64,000 nt of DNA from Novipirellula artificiosorum. GTDB taxonomy: Bacteria > Planctomycetota > Planctomycetia > Pirellulales > Pirellulaceae. Below, piece by piece: positions 49,448 to 57,753 of the stretch. The notes under the pieces were generated by a model that was not told where the DNA came from, did no database searches, and was given only the letters and a program-made list of their open reading frames with translations. A program made the position numbers and the translations under genes. Within the stretch, counting starts at the first letter, position 1. Each line of letters begins with the position of its first letter. The stretch spans positions 402,698 through 466,697 of the forward strand of contig NZ_SJPV01000003.1 of the NCBI RefSeq assembly GCF_007860135.1. The letters run 5' to 3'.

Positions 49448-51535
49448 CTACTTCAATGGAAGAAATTCCGTCGGTTCCGAAGCAGCGCCGTCAAGGACAA
49501 CTAGCCGGGCAATAGTAAGCGAGCGGATTGCGGTGCCCCCAATTGCAAGGACACCTAAGACGCCAAGCGTAACGAGAATCACTTTCCACTTCCACCGAGT
49601 CACATAAACGGCGATCAATACCACGACACCGCAGATTCCCAGCAGGACGCCAACCAGGGAGAGTGTGATCGCGGTGTCCCGCATACCCAATAGGGGTTGC
49701 TCTGTCTGAAGCTCAAGTTCCTGTCGCAGCAATGCTATTTGTGCATTAGCTCGCGCCAATTCTTCACGAGTTTTGGCGGCGACCCTCTTGTGCATCTCGG
49801 AAGGTTCCGATTTGCCATCACTCATCGCCGCGTCCTGTGTTTCCTTTAAGCGATTCTTCACGGATTCTAAAGCATGGAGCTGTTGGTTCAGGTGATAGAA
49901 CGCCTGGCTTTGTTCGATGAGTTGTCGTGTTTGCTCGGTGTCATGCATGCGGAATCCGGCGATTGGCAATGCGATCGCAAAAAGCAGGCAGACGGTCCCG
50001 GCAGCGGTCATGCCTTGACGGTGGCTCGACGCTTTTCTCGAAGACAAATGGCCATCGAAGAAAGGGCCGCCATTGCGGAACAGCCACCACGAAGAGACAG
50101 GCAGCGTGATCGTACCGAACCAAGACAGAATGACGATGATTGCTTCTGCGAGAATTGGATTCCATTGCGGGTCATCAAGAAATGCTTGGAAAAAGAATAT
50201 CCCGAACAGCCCAACCGGCAATGCAAGCAGCGCGCTCAGCCACGCCAGCCAGAGTAGCGGCCGCGGTTGCCGCTCTGCTGTTGACCTTCGTTGACGTGCT
50301 GCGAGGGAATCATTCCATCGCAAGATGAAGTAGCTCGCGATCAGCGAGAGAGGACCAAACAGCAGCATCGCTGCGGCCATGTACCGCTCGTTGATCCCGA
50401 GTAGCGAACAGAAAAGGATCAGAAAAACAGCAGCCAACAGGAACAGCACGATGCTGGTTGCGGCGAAAGTCAGGCCCCTGACAAACGGACTGCTTTGAAA
50501 GGGATCCGCCATCGAATCGCTTTCCGGTTGGTCCAGTGAAAGTGATTCCAATTGAGATTTGAGGGCCGCCGTGGTTGGCCATCGTAATTCGGGGTCGCGA
50601 TCGAGGGCTCGCAGTACGATTTCATCCAGCCGAACATCGACCGCAACTTTGCGAGAGGGAACGTCAAACCGGCCGCGAGGCACTTCGCCAGTCAGCATCT
50701 CATACAAAACAACGCCTAGCGAATAAACATCCGCACGTTGATCAACTGCGGCGGGATTTTGCGTTTGCTCAGGAGCCATGTAGTTGGGAGTTCCTAAGAC
50801 CCCAGCGCCGGTGAGCTGCATGTCCTGCGTCGCGAGATCCGAATTGGCATTAACACTTGACGTCGACTCATCTGCCGACAAGCGAACGATCCGTGCGATA
50901 CCGAAATCGGCTATTTTTACGTTGCCCGCACGGTCCAACAACAAGTTTTCCGGCTTGATGTCGCGGTGTACGATTCCTCGGCGATGAGCAAACGTTAATG
51001 CTTCGCAAACCGGTGGGACAATCGATAACGCTTGCTCGGGTGCCAATCTGCCTGCGGCCATCGCTTGCCGCAAGTTCACGCCATCCACATATTCCATCAT
51101 CAGGAAGTAATAGCCACCGGCCTGACCAAAATCGTGAATCGTCACAATGTTCGGATGATTCAGTTCCGCCAATGCCCGGGCTTCGCGAGTGAAGCGTGCC
51201 TCGAAGTCGTTCGTTCCATCCGATTGGCGGGTCAGCAGTTTGATGGCGATCAAGCGATTGAGCGACTTCTGTCTCGCTTTGTAGACGGCCCCCATACCAC
51301 CCTGCCCGATAAGCTCGATCACCTCGAGTTGCGGAAAGGCTGAACGGACATCCTCAATGTTCGGTGGCGTTTGCCCTGGTGTCGATGTTTCGCCATCTTC
51401 CGTCTCCCCGGCCGCCTGAAACATCATGCAACGCGGACACAGTCCACCCAGCGTTTCGACAGGCACGGATGATCCGCACTGAGGGCACCGTCGCGTGTCC
51501 GCTTCCCTATCGATTTGATTGGGTTCGTGGGTCAT
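49448..51535 (-). CDS. Membrane Ser/Thr protein kinase with zinc ribbon
   Basis: A 695-residue kinase. A cysteine-rich N-terminus (RRCPQCGSSVPVETLGGLCP then RCMM) likely binds zinc. The kinase domain follows (about 75-335): GQGGMGAVYKARQKSLNRLI with AIKLL (ATP lysine), IVHRDIKPENLLL (catalytic loop), KIADFGIARI (DFG) and the DVYSLGVVLYEMLTGE region. Then come several membrane helices (TSIVLFLLAAVFLILFCSLL and others), a coiled coil (QLHALESVKNRLKETQDAAM, AKTREELARANAQIALLRQE) and two final helices. It probably senses a signal at the membrane and controls the sigma factor encoded next. Start ATG 51535. Confidence 0.92.
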   Translation of the reverse strand: MTHEPNQIDREADTRRCPQCGSSVPVETLGGLCPRCMMFQAAGETEDGETSTPGQTPPNIEDVRSAFPQLEVIELIGQGGMGAVYKARQKSLNRLIAIKLLTRQSDGTNDFEARFTREARALAELNHPNIVTIHDFGQAGGYYFLMMEYVDGVNLRQAMAAGRLAPEQALSIVPPVCEALTFAHRRGIVHRDIKPENLLLDRAGNVKIADFGIARIVRLSADESTSSVNANSDLATQDMQLTGAGVLGTPNYMAPEQTQNPAAVDQRADVYSLGVVLYEMLTGEVPRGRFDVPSRKVAVDVRLDEIVLRALDRDPELRWPTTAALKSQLESLSLDQPESDSMADPFQSSPFVRGLTFAATSIVLFLLAAVFLILFCSLLGINERYMAAAMLLFGPLSLIASYFILRWNDSLAARQRRSTAERQPRPLLWLAWLSALLALPVGLFGIFFFQAFLDDPQWNPILAEAIIVILSWFGTITLPVSSWWLFRNGGPFFDGHLSSRKASSHRQGMTAAGTVCLLFAIALPIAGFRMHDTEQTRQLIEQSQAFYHLNQQLHALESVKNRLKETQDAAMSDGKSEPSEMHKRVAAKTREELARANAQIALLRQELELQTEQPLLGMRDTAITLSLVGVLLGICGVVVLIAVYVTRWKWKVILVTLGVLGVLAIGGTAIRSLTIARLVVLDGAASEPTEFLPLK

Positions 51536-51657
51536 GAATTCCTCAATTCTCGCATCTGTCGTCGCTCCAAAGACCTTCCGCTACGGAACTACTTGCGGAT
51601 TTGAGTCGGACATCTAACTCGAATTTTGGAAAAAGTCTTGTTTTCATTCAGCCCATC

Positions 51658-51727
51658 TAGCTGGACAGCGCCACTTTGTGGGCGATTTACCGTAATTTGC
51701 CGCTCATAAAGTGGCGCTGTCCGTCTA
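51658..51727. repeat. Palindromic repeat family E, at esterase stop
   Basis: TAGCTGGACAGCGCCACTTT on the left and AAAGTGGCGCTGTCCGTCTA on the right. The rightmost CTA (51725-51727) is the TAG stop of the esterase gene on the minus strand. Longer relatives at 55109-55254 and a decayed one at 61712-61752. Confidence 0.88.
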
Positions 51728-52900
51728 GGGAACCGGAACGAATTCGGAACTGACCATCAGACCGCGTTCATCGGTGAGATTGAAAAACACAATCGACGCA
51801 CCCTGCGGGACCGTCGCATCCATCGTAGAGCCAGAATGCTCTACCGGCAGGGTTTCCCATTTTCGCTCCGGCCAAGCCCCATCATCCCGTGTGTACAAAA
51901 GCTCCGATTGGGTGACTTTCGAGGCGCACGAGAACGACACCGTGACTTGATCCCCTACAATTTCCGGTCGTGAAAGCTTGGCCAGCGGAAGACCGTCTTT
52001 CACAATGCTGTCGGCAAAAGCATAGATCTCTTTCGGGTTCCATCCCGGGCCGTGTCCATGCTTCATTCTTAGTTCAAATCGCAGCGTCGCGGGTCCTTGG
52101 ACGGCTTGCGCGGATTGCTGCGTCGCTGGCATGGGAAAGTGCGTGTCATTGGTACCATTCACCCACAGGCTTGGAATCGTCACATTCTCGAAATATGCCG
52201 ATCCATCGTAATACTGATTCACAAAATCGCTGTAGGCCCCGGGTGTGATGGCAAGCCCTTGGTTTCCGTCGGAATCGGGCAAGTAACCACAACCATAGAC
52301 CGGAATGGCAAACTTAAAACGAGGGTCCACGCCCATCACGGTGCTGGTGAGGGTACCTCCCCAACTGATCCCAGTGATGCCAATTTTTTCTGAATTCACT
52401 TCGGGGAAGGAACGGATCAGCGAGTGAGCCAAGATCACCTGCGCCACCGCATGGTAATACCACTGCTCCTCAATCGGATCCTGATAGTTCTGAAAAATGC
52501 CTAAACGTTTTAAACCCGGGTTCTCCATGCGCGTCGGTGTGCCCTTTGGGTAATGGCCTTCCAAATCCATGCTGATTGCTGCATATCCATGGTCATTCCA
52601 CTTTTGAACCCACGTGTCAAACGCAGTACCTCCGCCGCCATGCACACACACCACCGCCGGCCAACCACCCTCAGGAGTCGGTCCCTCCGGAGCACCGTAG
52701 TAGGCAAAGGCCTGCACCCGCTTACCACGAACAGGGATCGCATCAAACAGCAGCCCCGTCATCCCGTCCTTGGCCGCAACGTCGGTCTTTTCCCATTGGG
52801 GTACCTGAAACAAGCGTTCGATATCCCATGGGCTAGCCGCAGCGGAATCGCGGTTGCCTAAAACGCAAAATGTCAACAGCAACATTGCTTTGATCTGCAT
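51725..52900 (-). CDS. Secreted alpha/beta-hydrolase, acetyl-xylan-esterase-like
   Basis: A 391-residue secreted hydrolase from ATG 52900 (MQIKAMLLLTFCVLGNRDSA signal; ATG 52915 adds five residues). Core motifs: VVCVHGGGGTAFDTWVQKWN (oxyanion loop), YAAISMDLEGHYPKG, and KIGITGISWGGTLTSTVMG with the nucleophile serine near residue 179; the C-terminal WVNGTNDTHFPMP supplies the acid and a histidine lies in MKHGHGPGW. It resembles dienelactone hydrolase/acetyl-xylan-esterase-like enzymes that strip esters from polysaccharides, which fits the locus. The stop codon lies in a repeat, so the last residues may differ from relatives. Confidence 0.82.
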   Translation of the reverse strand: MQIKAMLLLTFCVLGNRDSAAASPWDIERLFQVPQWEKTDVAAKDGMTGLLFDAIPVRGKRVQAFAYYGAPEGPTPEGGWPAVVCVHGGGGTAFDTWVQKWNDHGYAAISMDLEGHYPKGTPTRMENPGLKRLGIFQNYQDPIEEQWYYHAVAQVILAHSLIRSFPEVNSEKIGITGISWGGTLTSTVMGVDPRFKFAIPVYGCGYLPDSDGNQGLAITPGAYSDFVNQYYDGSAYFENVTIPSLWVNGTNDTHFPMPATQQSAQAVQGPATLRFELRMKHGHGPGWNPKEIYAFADSIVKDGLPLAKLSRPEIVGDQVTVSFSCASKVTQSELLYTRDDGAWPERKWETLPVEHSGSTMDATVPQGASIVFFNLTDERGLMVSSEFVPVP

Positions 52901-52990
52901 TCTTGATCCCTTCACGATTGGGTCCCTTTCGCATCACGATCCAGCAAGCCGACGCTCAACCGACTCAACAGCATGCTGCACATCCGATCC

Positions 52991-55309
52991 TCAATTTCGC
53001 AGTCCTATTTCTGAGAGGTCGATGGGGACGATGCCCATCTTCAAAGCGGGAGAATTCGGCTTCAACCGGAAATCCCCGTTCTCGGGATCCACAAAAAGTG
53101 GGTCGACTGCTTGGCTATGAGCATCCACGTCGTCGCTTTGTTGCTTCTCCAACATCGCTTTGCCCAACGTAGGATCCGCCGTGCAATAATAGATATTGTA
53201 GTCGGTGTTGGCTTGCTTGGAACGAGCCAGCGTCCGGCCTCTTCGATCCTCGTTTTGTCCTCCTCTGCCTGGCGGCAGTTCATCGATGAAGGTGCTTTCT
53301 GGATTGGAGGAATAGAAGATGTTCCGCTTGATACTTGCCCCCGTCAGCGGGCCTTCTCGAACGGCCAGATAGTAACCGCGGGGCGGCGCAATGATGTCTG
53401 CAACTATATTATTTTCAACGCGAGTATTCAGCTTGAGCATGATGCCTTGCGAAGTGCATTTGTAGATCAAGTTTTCGGCGATCAGCGTGTCCCGTTGCCC
53501 GCCATCGGTTCGGATTGCACACTGCATGATCATGGGTGCAACCAGATGATGGACGTAGTTGCGGCGGAGGACATTCCCCGCGCCCGCTCCACGGATGTAG
53601 ATTGCATTGCCGTCGCCCAGTTCTTCCATGACGTGATGGATCTCGTTGTACTCAATCCGATTGTCATGTGTGTGTAGGAAAGGACGCACTTCATCGAGTG
53701 TTTTCCTCGAACTTGCGCCACCGATTTCATGCCACCGGATGGTCCGTGTGAGTTCCCGCCCCGATCTCGCGAAAAAGTCGGTCATGCAACCGGAAAGGAT
53801 CACTCCTGTGTAGGGCGTGTGGTGAATCAGATTGTTTGCCACGCGGTTTTCTCCGCTCTGCCAGACCATGATGCCGGGCGAGTGCGAATAGATTCTGCCT
53901 GTATGGTGAATGTGGTTATTGAAGATCAGGTTGCTTGAATTCACGTCTTTTGTGCCAGGTCCATAGCCACAGAGCAATATGCCAGAACCTCCAAGGTGCT
54001 CGATATGGTTGTTTGAAATTTTGTTGTTCATCCCGTGCAGATCCACCCGGATCGCACCGCCGCCACTGTGAGCAAAATGGCATCTCTCGATGACGCAATT
54101 CTCCGTTCCACGCAAGCGCAGCATGGCGGTTCCCTTATCGTGCATCTCCCAATCGTGTTGCAGCCCCGCGTCATCCTCGGTCAAGGTATAGCGATCGCCA
54201 TGTAGGAACGTGAGACCTTCAAAATGCAGATTGCGCACCGGCACGTCTTTCGGACCTGCTTTGTCGACCGCCCCTTCCACTCGGATCAATTCCTGTAGCT
54301 TCGGTGCAAAGACGTCCCCCTCGTTCCGCGGCCACAAATAGAGTTTTCCCACCTTGGTATCGAGCACCCACTCGCCTGGCTGATCGAGTTCTTGCAAAGC
54401 GTTCTCCACCCAACAGGATTCGGTTTCTGGCAGAAAGTGGAGCTTGTTCATCGCATAGGTCGCGTCGATGGTCGTTTGTGCGATCTGCCTTTTTTCATCG
54501 ACCGACTTCAAGGGCAGAACATTCACAATCCAGGCGTGATGCGGACGCACGACGATCTCAACATCTTTCAGATTCGAAAAATTGCTCAGTTTTCCCTTTG
54601 GAAAATGGAGTTCATTACGACTGCCGCCTTGCAGCGGAATGAAGCCAGCTGAGCGAGCTCGTGGTAGCATCCCCTGTTCATCAAAGAGAGACTTAAAGCT
54701 ACTGGCAATACTGGCTTCGAAGACTTTGCCTTGTGCCGTCTGTGGCAAGCCTGGAAGCGTTCCCTTGACTTGCTGCCACTCCTTGATCTGGCTGCCGGAA
54801 CTCAATGCAGGTGTCTCACCAGGATAGGCCGCATAGGTGATCGTTGCCCCGTCTTGCCCGGAATCCTCCAAGCCAAACACGACGGTTTCGCTCAACACAT
54901 ACGTTCCTTCACGAAGACAAACAACGATGTCCGTCGATTTGCTCTTTTTCAATTGCCGAACCGCATCGCGAGCTCGGGCCAGCGTGGCGAACGGGCCATC
55001 GTTTTCTCCCCGACTGGGATCGGCCAAGGTCCCCGACCAATTGTCGGAGCCATCGGGCGATACATAGAAGTCGGCCGCCGGACGTGCCGGCTCTGCAAAG
55101 ACGCTGCATAGCTGGACAGCGCCACTTTGTGGGCGATTTGCCGTCATTTGCCGAATCAATCTCGGACTGAACGGCAAGACGCTAGCTGCCGTTATTTCCT
55201 GGTCATTACCGGCGGCTAGCGCCTTGCCGCTCATTAAATTGCGCTGTGCAGTTAGGCTGCCGAGACTTAGTACCAACGCAATGGTCAAACAATTTTTCCT
55301 GTCACGCAT
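52991..55309 (-). CDS. Right-handed beta-helix polysaccharide enzyme with MITE-like insert
   Basis: A 772-residue secreted protein. Signal-like start MRDRKNCLTIALVLSLGSLT; then 147 bp of repeat-derived sequence (about residues 19-67: NLMSGKALAAGNDQ and on), then the natural N-terminus of the mature protein ADFYVSPDGSDNWSGTLADP. The body is a parallel beta-helix of the pectate-lyase-like or GH110/alpha-1,3-galactosidase-like kind: CVIERCHFAHSGGGAIRVDL, NKISNNHIEHLGGSGILLCG, NLIFNNHIHHTGRIYSHSPG, NRIEYNEIHHVMEELGDGNA. Natural start taken as ATG 55309; the longer frame to 55366 overlaps the sulfatase stop. Acts on extracellular polysaccharide; exact chemistry unknown. The insert may impair signal processing. 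Confidence 0.82.
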   Translation of the reverse strand: MRDRKNCLTIALVLSLGSLTAQRNLMSGKALAAGNDQEITAASVLPFSPRLIRQMTANRPQSGAVQLCSVFAEPARPAADFYVSPDGSDNWSGTLADPSRGENDGPFATLARARDAVRQLKKSKSTDIVVCLREGTYVLSETVVFGLEDSGQDGATITYAAYPGETPALSSGSQIKEWQQVKGTLPGLPQTAQGKVFEASIASSFKSLFDEQGMLPRARSAGFIPLQGGSRNELHFPKGKLSNFSNLKDVEIVVRPHHAWIVNVLPLKSVDEKRQIAQTTIDATYAMNKLHFLPETESCWVENALQELDQPGEWVLDTKVGKLYLWPRNEGDVFAPKLQELIRVEGAVDKAGPKDVPVRNLHFEGLTFLHGDRYTLTEDDAGLQHDWEMHDKGTAMLRLRGTENCVIERCHFAHSGGGAIRVDLHGMNNKISNNHIEHLGGSGILLCGYGPGTKDVNSSNLIFNNHIHHTGRIYSHSPGIMVWQSGENRVANNLIHHTPYTGVILSGCMTDFFARSGRELTRTIRWHEIGGASSRKTLDEVRPFLHTHDNRIEYNEIHHVMEELGDGNAIYIRGAGAGNVLRRNYVHHLVAPMIMQCAIRTDGGQRDTLIAENLIYKCTSQGIMLKLNTRVENNIVADIIAPPRGYYLAVREGPLTGASIKRNIFYSSNPESTFIDELPPGRGGQNEDRRGRTLARSKQANTDYNIYYCTADPTLGKAMLEKQQSDDVDAHSQAVDPLFVDPENGDFRLKPNSPALKMGIVPIDLSEIGLRN
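55109..55254. repeat. Family E element (146 bp) inserted in a signal-peptide region
   Basis: Begins TAGCTGGACAGCGCCACTTT and ends GCGCTGTGCAGTTA, with a nested palindrome (CGGCAAGACGCTAGCTGCCG and its inverse) in the middle. It carries its copy of the family E outer arms and keeps the beta-helix frame open. Confidence 0.85.
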
Positions 55310-55317
55310 CTGTTTTA

Positions 55318-56703
55318 CTACTTTTTGAATTTCTTGAGATCTGTCTGTTTCGGATTCACGCAACAACGTGGGTCAGGTGCCTGAGGGAGCGACTTCTTCC
55401 AGACGTCGAGCTGCTGGACCAATTTTTGGACGATCTCGGGATTCTGTTGGGAGACATCCACCTTTTCGGCCCAATCCTTTTCCATATCGTACAACTCCCT
55501 CTTGCCAAGCTCCTTGTTCAGGATCAGTTTCCAGCGGCCATCGCGGACACCCAGGGACGGCCAGTTTTCATCCTGCGTTGCACCGCCCTTCCATTCCCAA
55601 AAGATTGGCTTGCTGCGTTGCAGCGGTTCGCCTTGGAAAGCGGAGAACACGTTTTCTCCATCGGGAACAAACCCATCGGGCAGCTCTCCATCCGCGATTT
55701 CCAGGAAGGTGGGAAGCAGATCCACCGCAGTCAGCACGGATGTCTTGTCCGTTTGACCAGCTGGCACGACTCCCGGCCAACGTACGATCAATGGCACTCG
55801 GATCCCGCCCGCAAAGAGAGAGCGTTTTCGTCCCTTCAATCCACCCGTCTCTCCCACCGAATAGTAGCCGCCCAAGCCGGGGTCGCCCTTGTGGTGTATT
55901 TTTGCCTCTTCACCGCGAGTGACTTCCGGACCGTTGTCCGTGGAGAAAACAACGAGCGTCTTTTCATCGATGGCCAATTCCTTCAACAGCGCCAACACGC
56001 GGCCGACCCCTTCATCGCCTTCCGCGATCACGGATGCATAGACCCTTTGTTGTTCATCGAGGTCATGGAACTGCTTCAGGTATTTTTCCAAAGGGTAGTG
56101 CGCGAGATGCACCTCATGGAGCCACAAATTGACAAAGAAGGGCTGGTCCTTGTTCTGCTTGATGAAAGCGACTGCATGATCGACCGAAGCTAAACCATCT
56201 TTCTTGATATCGTTGGTCTTGGAGCCATTGAACGTAGCGTAAGCATCGTAGCCGTATTGATCTTCCGTCGGCATACCCGCTCCGCCGCCCAGATGCCACT
56301 TTCCAAAGTGTCCCGTTTTGTAACCTGCATCTTGCATCATCCGCGGAAGCGACGGTCCCAGCGGATCAAGCCAATCGGGCATGCCGCGTTTCCGATTCGA
56401 GGTCACCCCAGCGAAGTGTTGGTGGATGCTTTGCCGTGCTGGAAATTGTCCTGTCATCACGGCAACCCGACTCGGGGAACAAACCGGACTGTTGACTGTG
56501 AAGTTCGCAAAGTCGATTCCCTCTTTTGCCATCTGGTCTAGATGTGGGGTTTGGCAAAACGTGCTGCCATGGCTACTCAGATCTCCATATCCCCAGTCAT
56601 CCGCAAAGATAAAGATGATGTTCGGCCTGTCCGCAGCCCCGACGCAAAGCGGAGAGAGGATCGCAAGCAACAGAGCAACCACGGTTCGCTTTATGGCAAG
56701 CAT
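55318..56703 (-). CDS. Secreted sulfatase, arylsulfatase-like
   Basis: A 461-residue sulfatase from ATG 56703. Signal MLAIKRTVVALLLAILSPLC; metal site FADDWGYGD (D35-D36); formylglycine motif VCSPSRVAVMTGQFPARQSI with C75-S-P-S-R79; then QNKDQPFFVNLWLHEVHLAH, FSTDNGPEVTRGEEAKIHHK (DNG site) and KGRKRSLFAGGIRVPLIVRW. The order fits family S1 arylsulfatases acting on sulfated polysaccharides. It ends 9 bp before the beta-helix gene start, so the two form an operon in the polysaccharide locus. Needs an FGE made elsewhere. Confidence 0.9.
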   Translation of the reverse strand: MLAIKRTVVALLLAILSPLCVGAADRPNIIFIFADDWGYGDLSSHGSTFCQTPHLDQMAKEGIDFANFTVNSPVCSPSRVAVMTGQFPARQSIHQHFAGVTSNRKRGMPDWLDPLGPSLPRMMQDAGYKTGHFGKWHLGGGAGMPTEDQYGYDAYATFNGSKTNDIKKDGLASVDHAVAFIKQNKDQPFFVNLWLHEVHLAHYPLEKYLKQFHDLDEQQRVYASVIAEGDEGVGRVLALLKELAIDEKTLVVFSTDNGPEVTRGEEAKIHHKGDPGLGGYYSVGETGGLKGRKRSLFAGGIRVPLIVRWPGVVPAGQTDKTSVLTAVDLLPTFLEIADGELPDGFVPDGENVFSAFQGEPLQRSKPIFWEWKGGATQDENWPSLGVRDGRWKLILNKELGKRELYDMEKDWAEKVDVSQQNPEIVQKLVQQLDVWKKSLPQAPDPRCCVNPKQTDLKKFKK

Positions 56704-57020
56704 GAAGGTTTCTTTGATTTGAGGATGGGCCGAGTGTTTCAATGAATGGACTCCACTTTTTAGAGCATTTCAAAAATTGACATGGGATGTAGGATGTAGG
56801 GCCGGTTCCTACCGGCCGAATCGAGGCAGGCTCTGCTGCGGAGCAACCTGCCGAGGGATAACTGGGGCAGGGCGGGAAGAGTTTCTCGCTGGGAAAGGGT
56901 CGAACGGGCGTGTTTTTCCGGGGTTTCTATTTGAACATCGAGATAGAATGACGCGGAACATACTCTGTCTGCCCTGAAATGCCTTAAAAAACCCGGGGAT
57001 CGGCATGAAGATGGAAACAG
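56704..57020. other. Intergenic with two hairpins
   Basis: Between the sulfatase start and the fucosidase relic. Contains GGCCGGTTCCTACCGGCC at 56801-56818 and a longer hairpin, GGCAGGCTCTGC paired with GCAACCTGCC, at 56825-56852. Either may be a terminator for the upstream unit (GH172 and fucosidase relic) or dispersed palindromes. Promoter for the sulfatase operon should also be here; no clear boxes seen. Confidence 0.45.
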
Positions 57021-57753
57021 CTACCCACCAAATTCCGTGGGAGAGCCACTTTTATAAACGATACTGCGCCCCGAGATCATCCGCGTACACACATGCACGC
57101 GACACACAGGAAGATGAACATCCCATCGAAACTTTTCCTTGCTTGGAACAATCAGGGGCGCATCCGGTTCGTCCCAGTCCTGTGCCTGCGAGTAGTAGAC
57201 GCCGAACCTCAAACCCTGTCGGTGGCACGCTTCGCTCAACTCCTTGATGATGTCCCGTTTGAACGGGGTGTAGTCGACGATGTTGTAGTCGCTGACCATG
57301 GAATCAAACAACGCGAAGCCGTCGTGATGCTTCGACGTGATGCTTCGACGTGATGACGACATAGCGGATGCCAGAATCCTTGAAGACCTTTGCCCACTGA
57401 TCCGCGTCGAACTCCGATGGATTAAACTTTGCGGCCACCTGATGGTATTCCTCGGCCGGAATCTGTCCGGAAATCTGAATCCATTCGGAATAGCGGTGTT
57501 CCGTCCCGCGACCCTGGTATTCGCCTTCCAACGTCGAGTAGACGCCGAAGTGAATGAACGCGCCGAACTTGGCATCGTAGAACCATTTTTCCAGTCTCGC
57601 TTCCGAATCGGCGGTCTGTTTCAGGTCATCGGAAAAGCGGTATTCAAAGCTCGTGTTCGGCGCGGCTTTTCTAGCCGGTTGCTTGTTCGTTTCGGCCGCC
57701 TGGACCCCTTGCGAGCAGAAGAGGATGATCAGGAATCGCATGACATGGTTCAT
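57021..57753 (-). pseudogene. GH29 alpha-L-fucosidase, broken by a 13-bp duplication and truncated
   Basis: From ATG 57753 (coupled to the GH172 stop by ATGA) the frame reads MNHVMRFLIILFCSQGVQAA (signal), then [40 protein letters not shown], and [17 protein letters not shown], the GH29 pattern. At 57324-57349 the unit GTGATGCTTCGAC occurs twice in a row, throwing it out of frame; beyond it the other frame reads [20 protein letters not shown] and [20 protein letters not shown]. Homology then stops, so about two thirds of the enzyme, including the acid/base part and C-terminal domain, is lost. Confidence 0.88.

Noticed and set aside
55246..56193. A 315-codon plus-strand frame opposite the sulfatase
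   Set aside because: The sulfatase strand shows the CSPSR motif and all family landmarks; the plus frame is its shadow.
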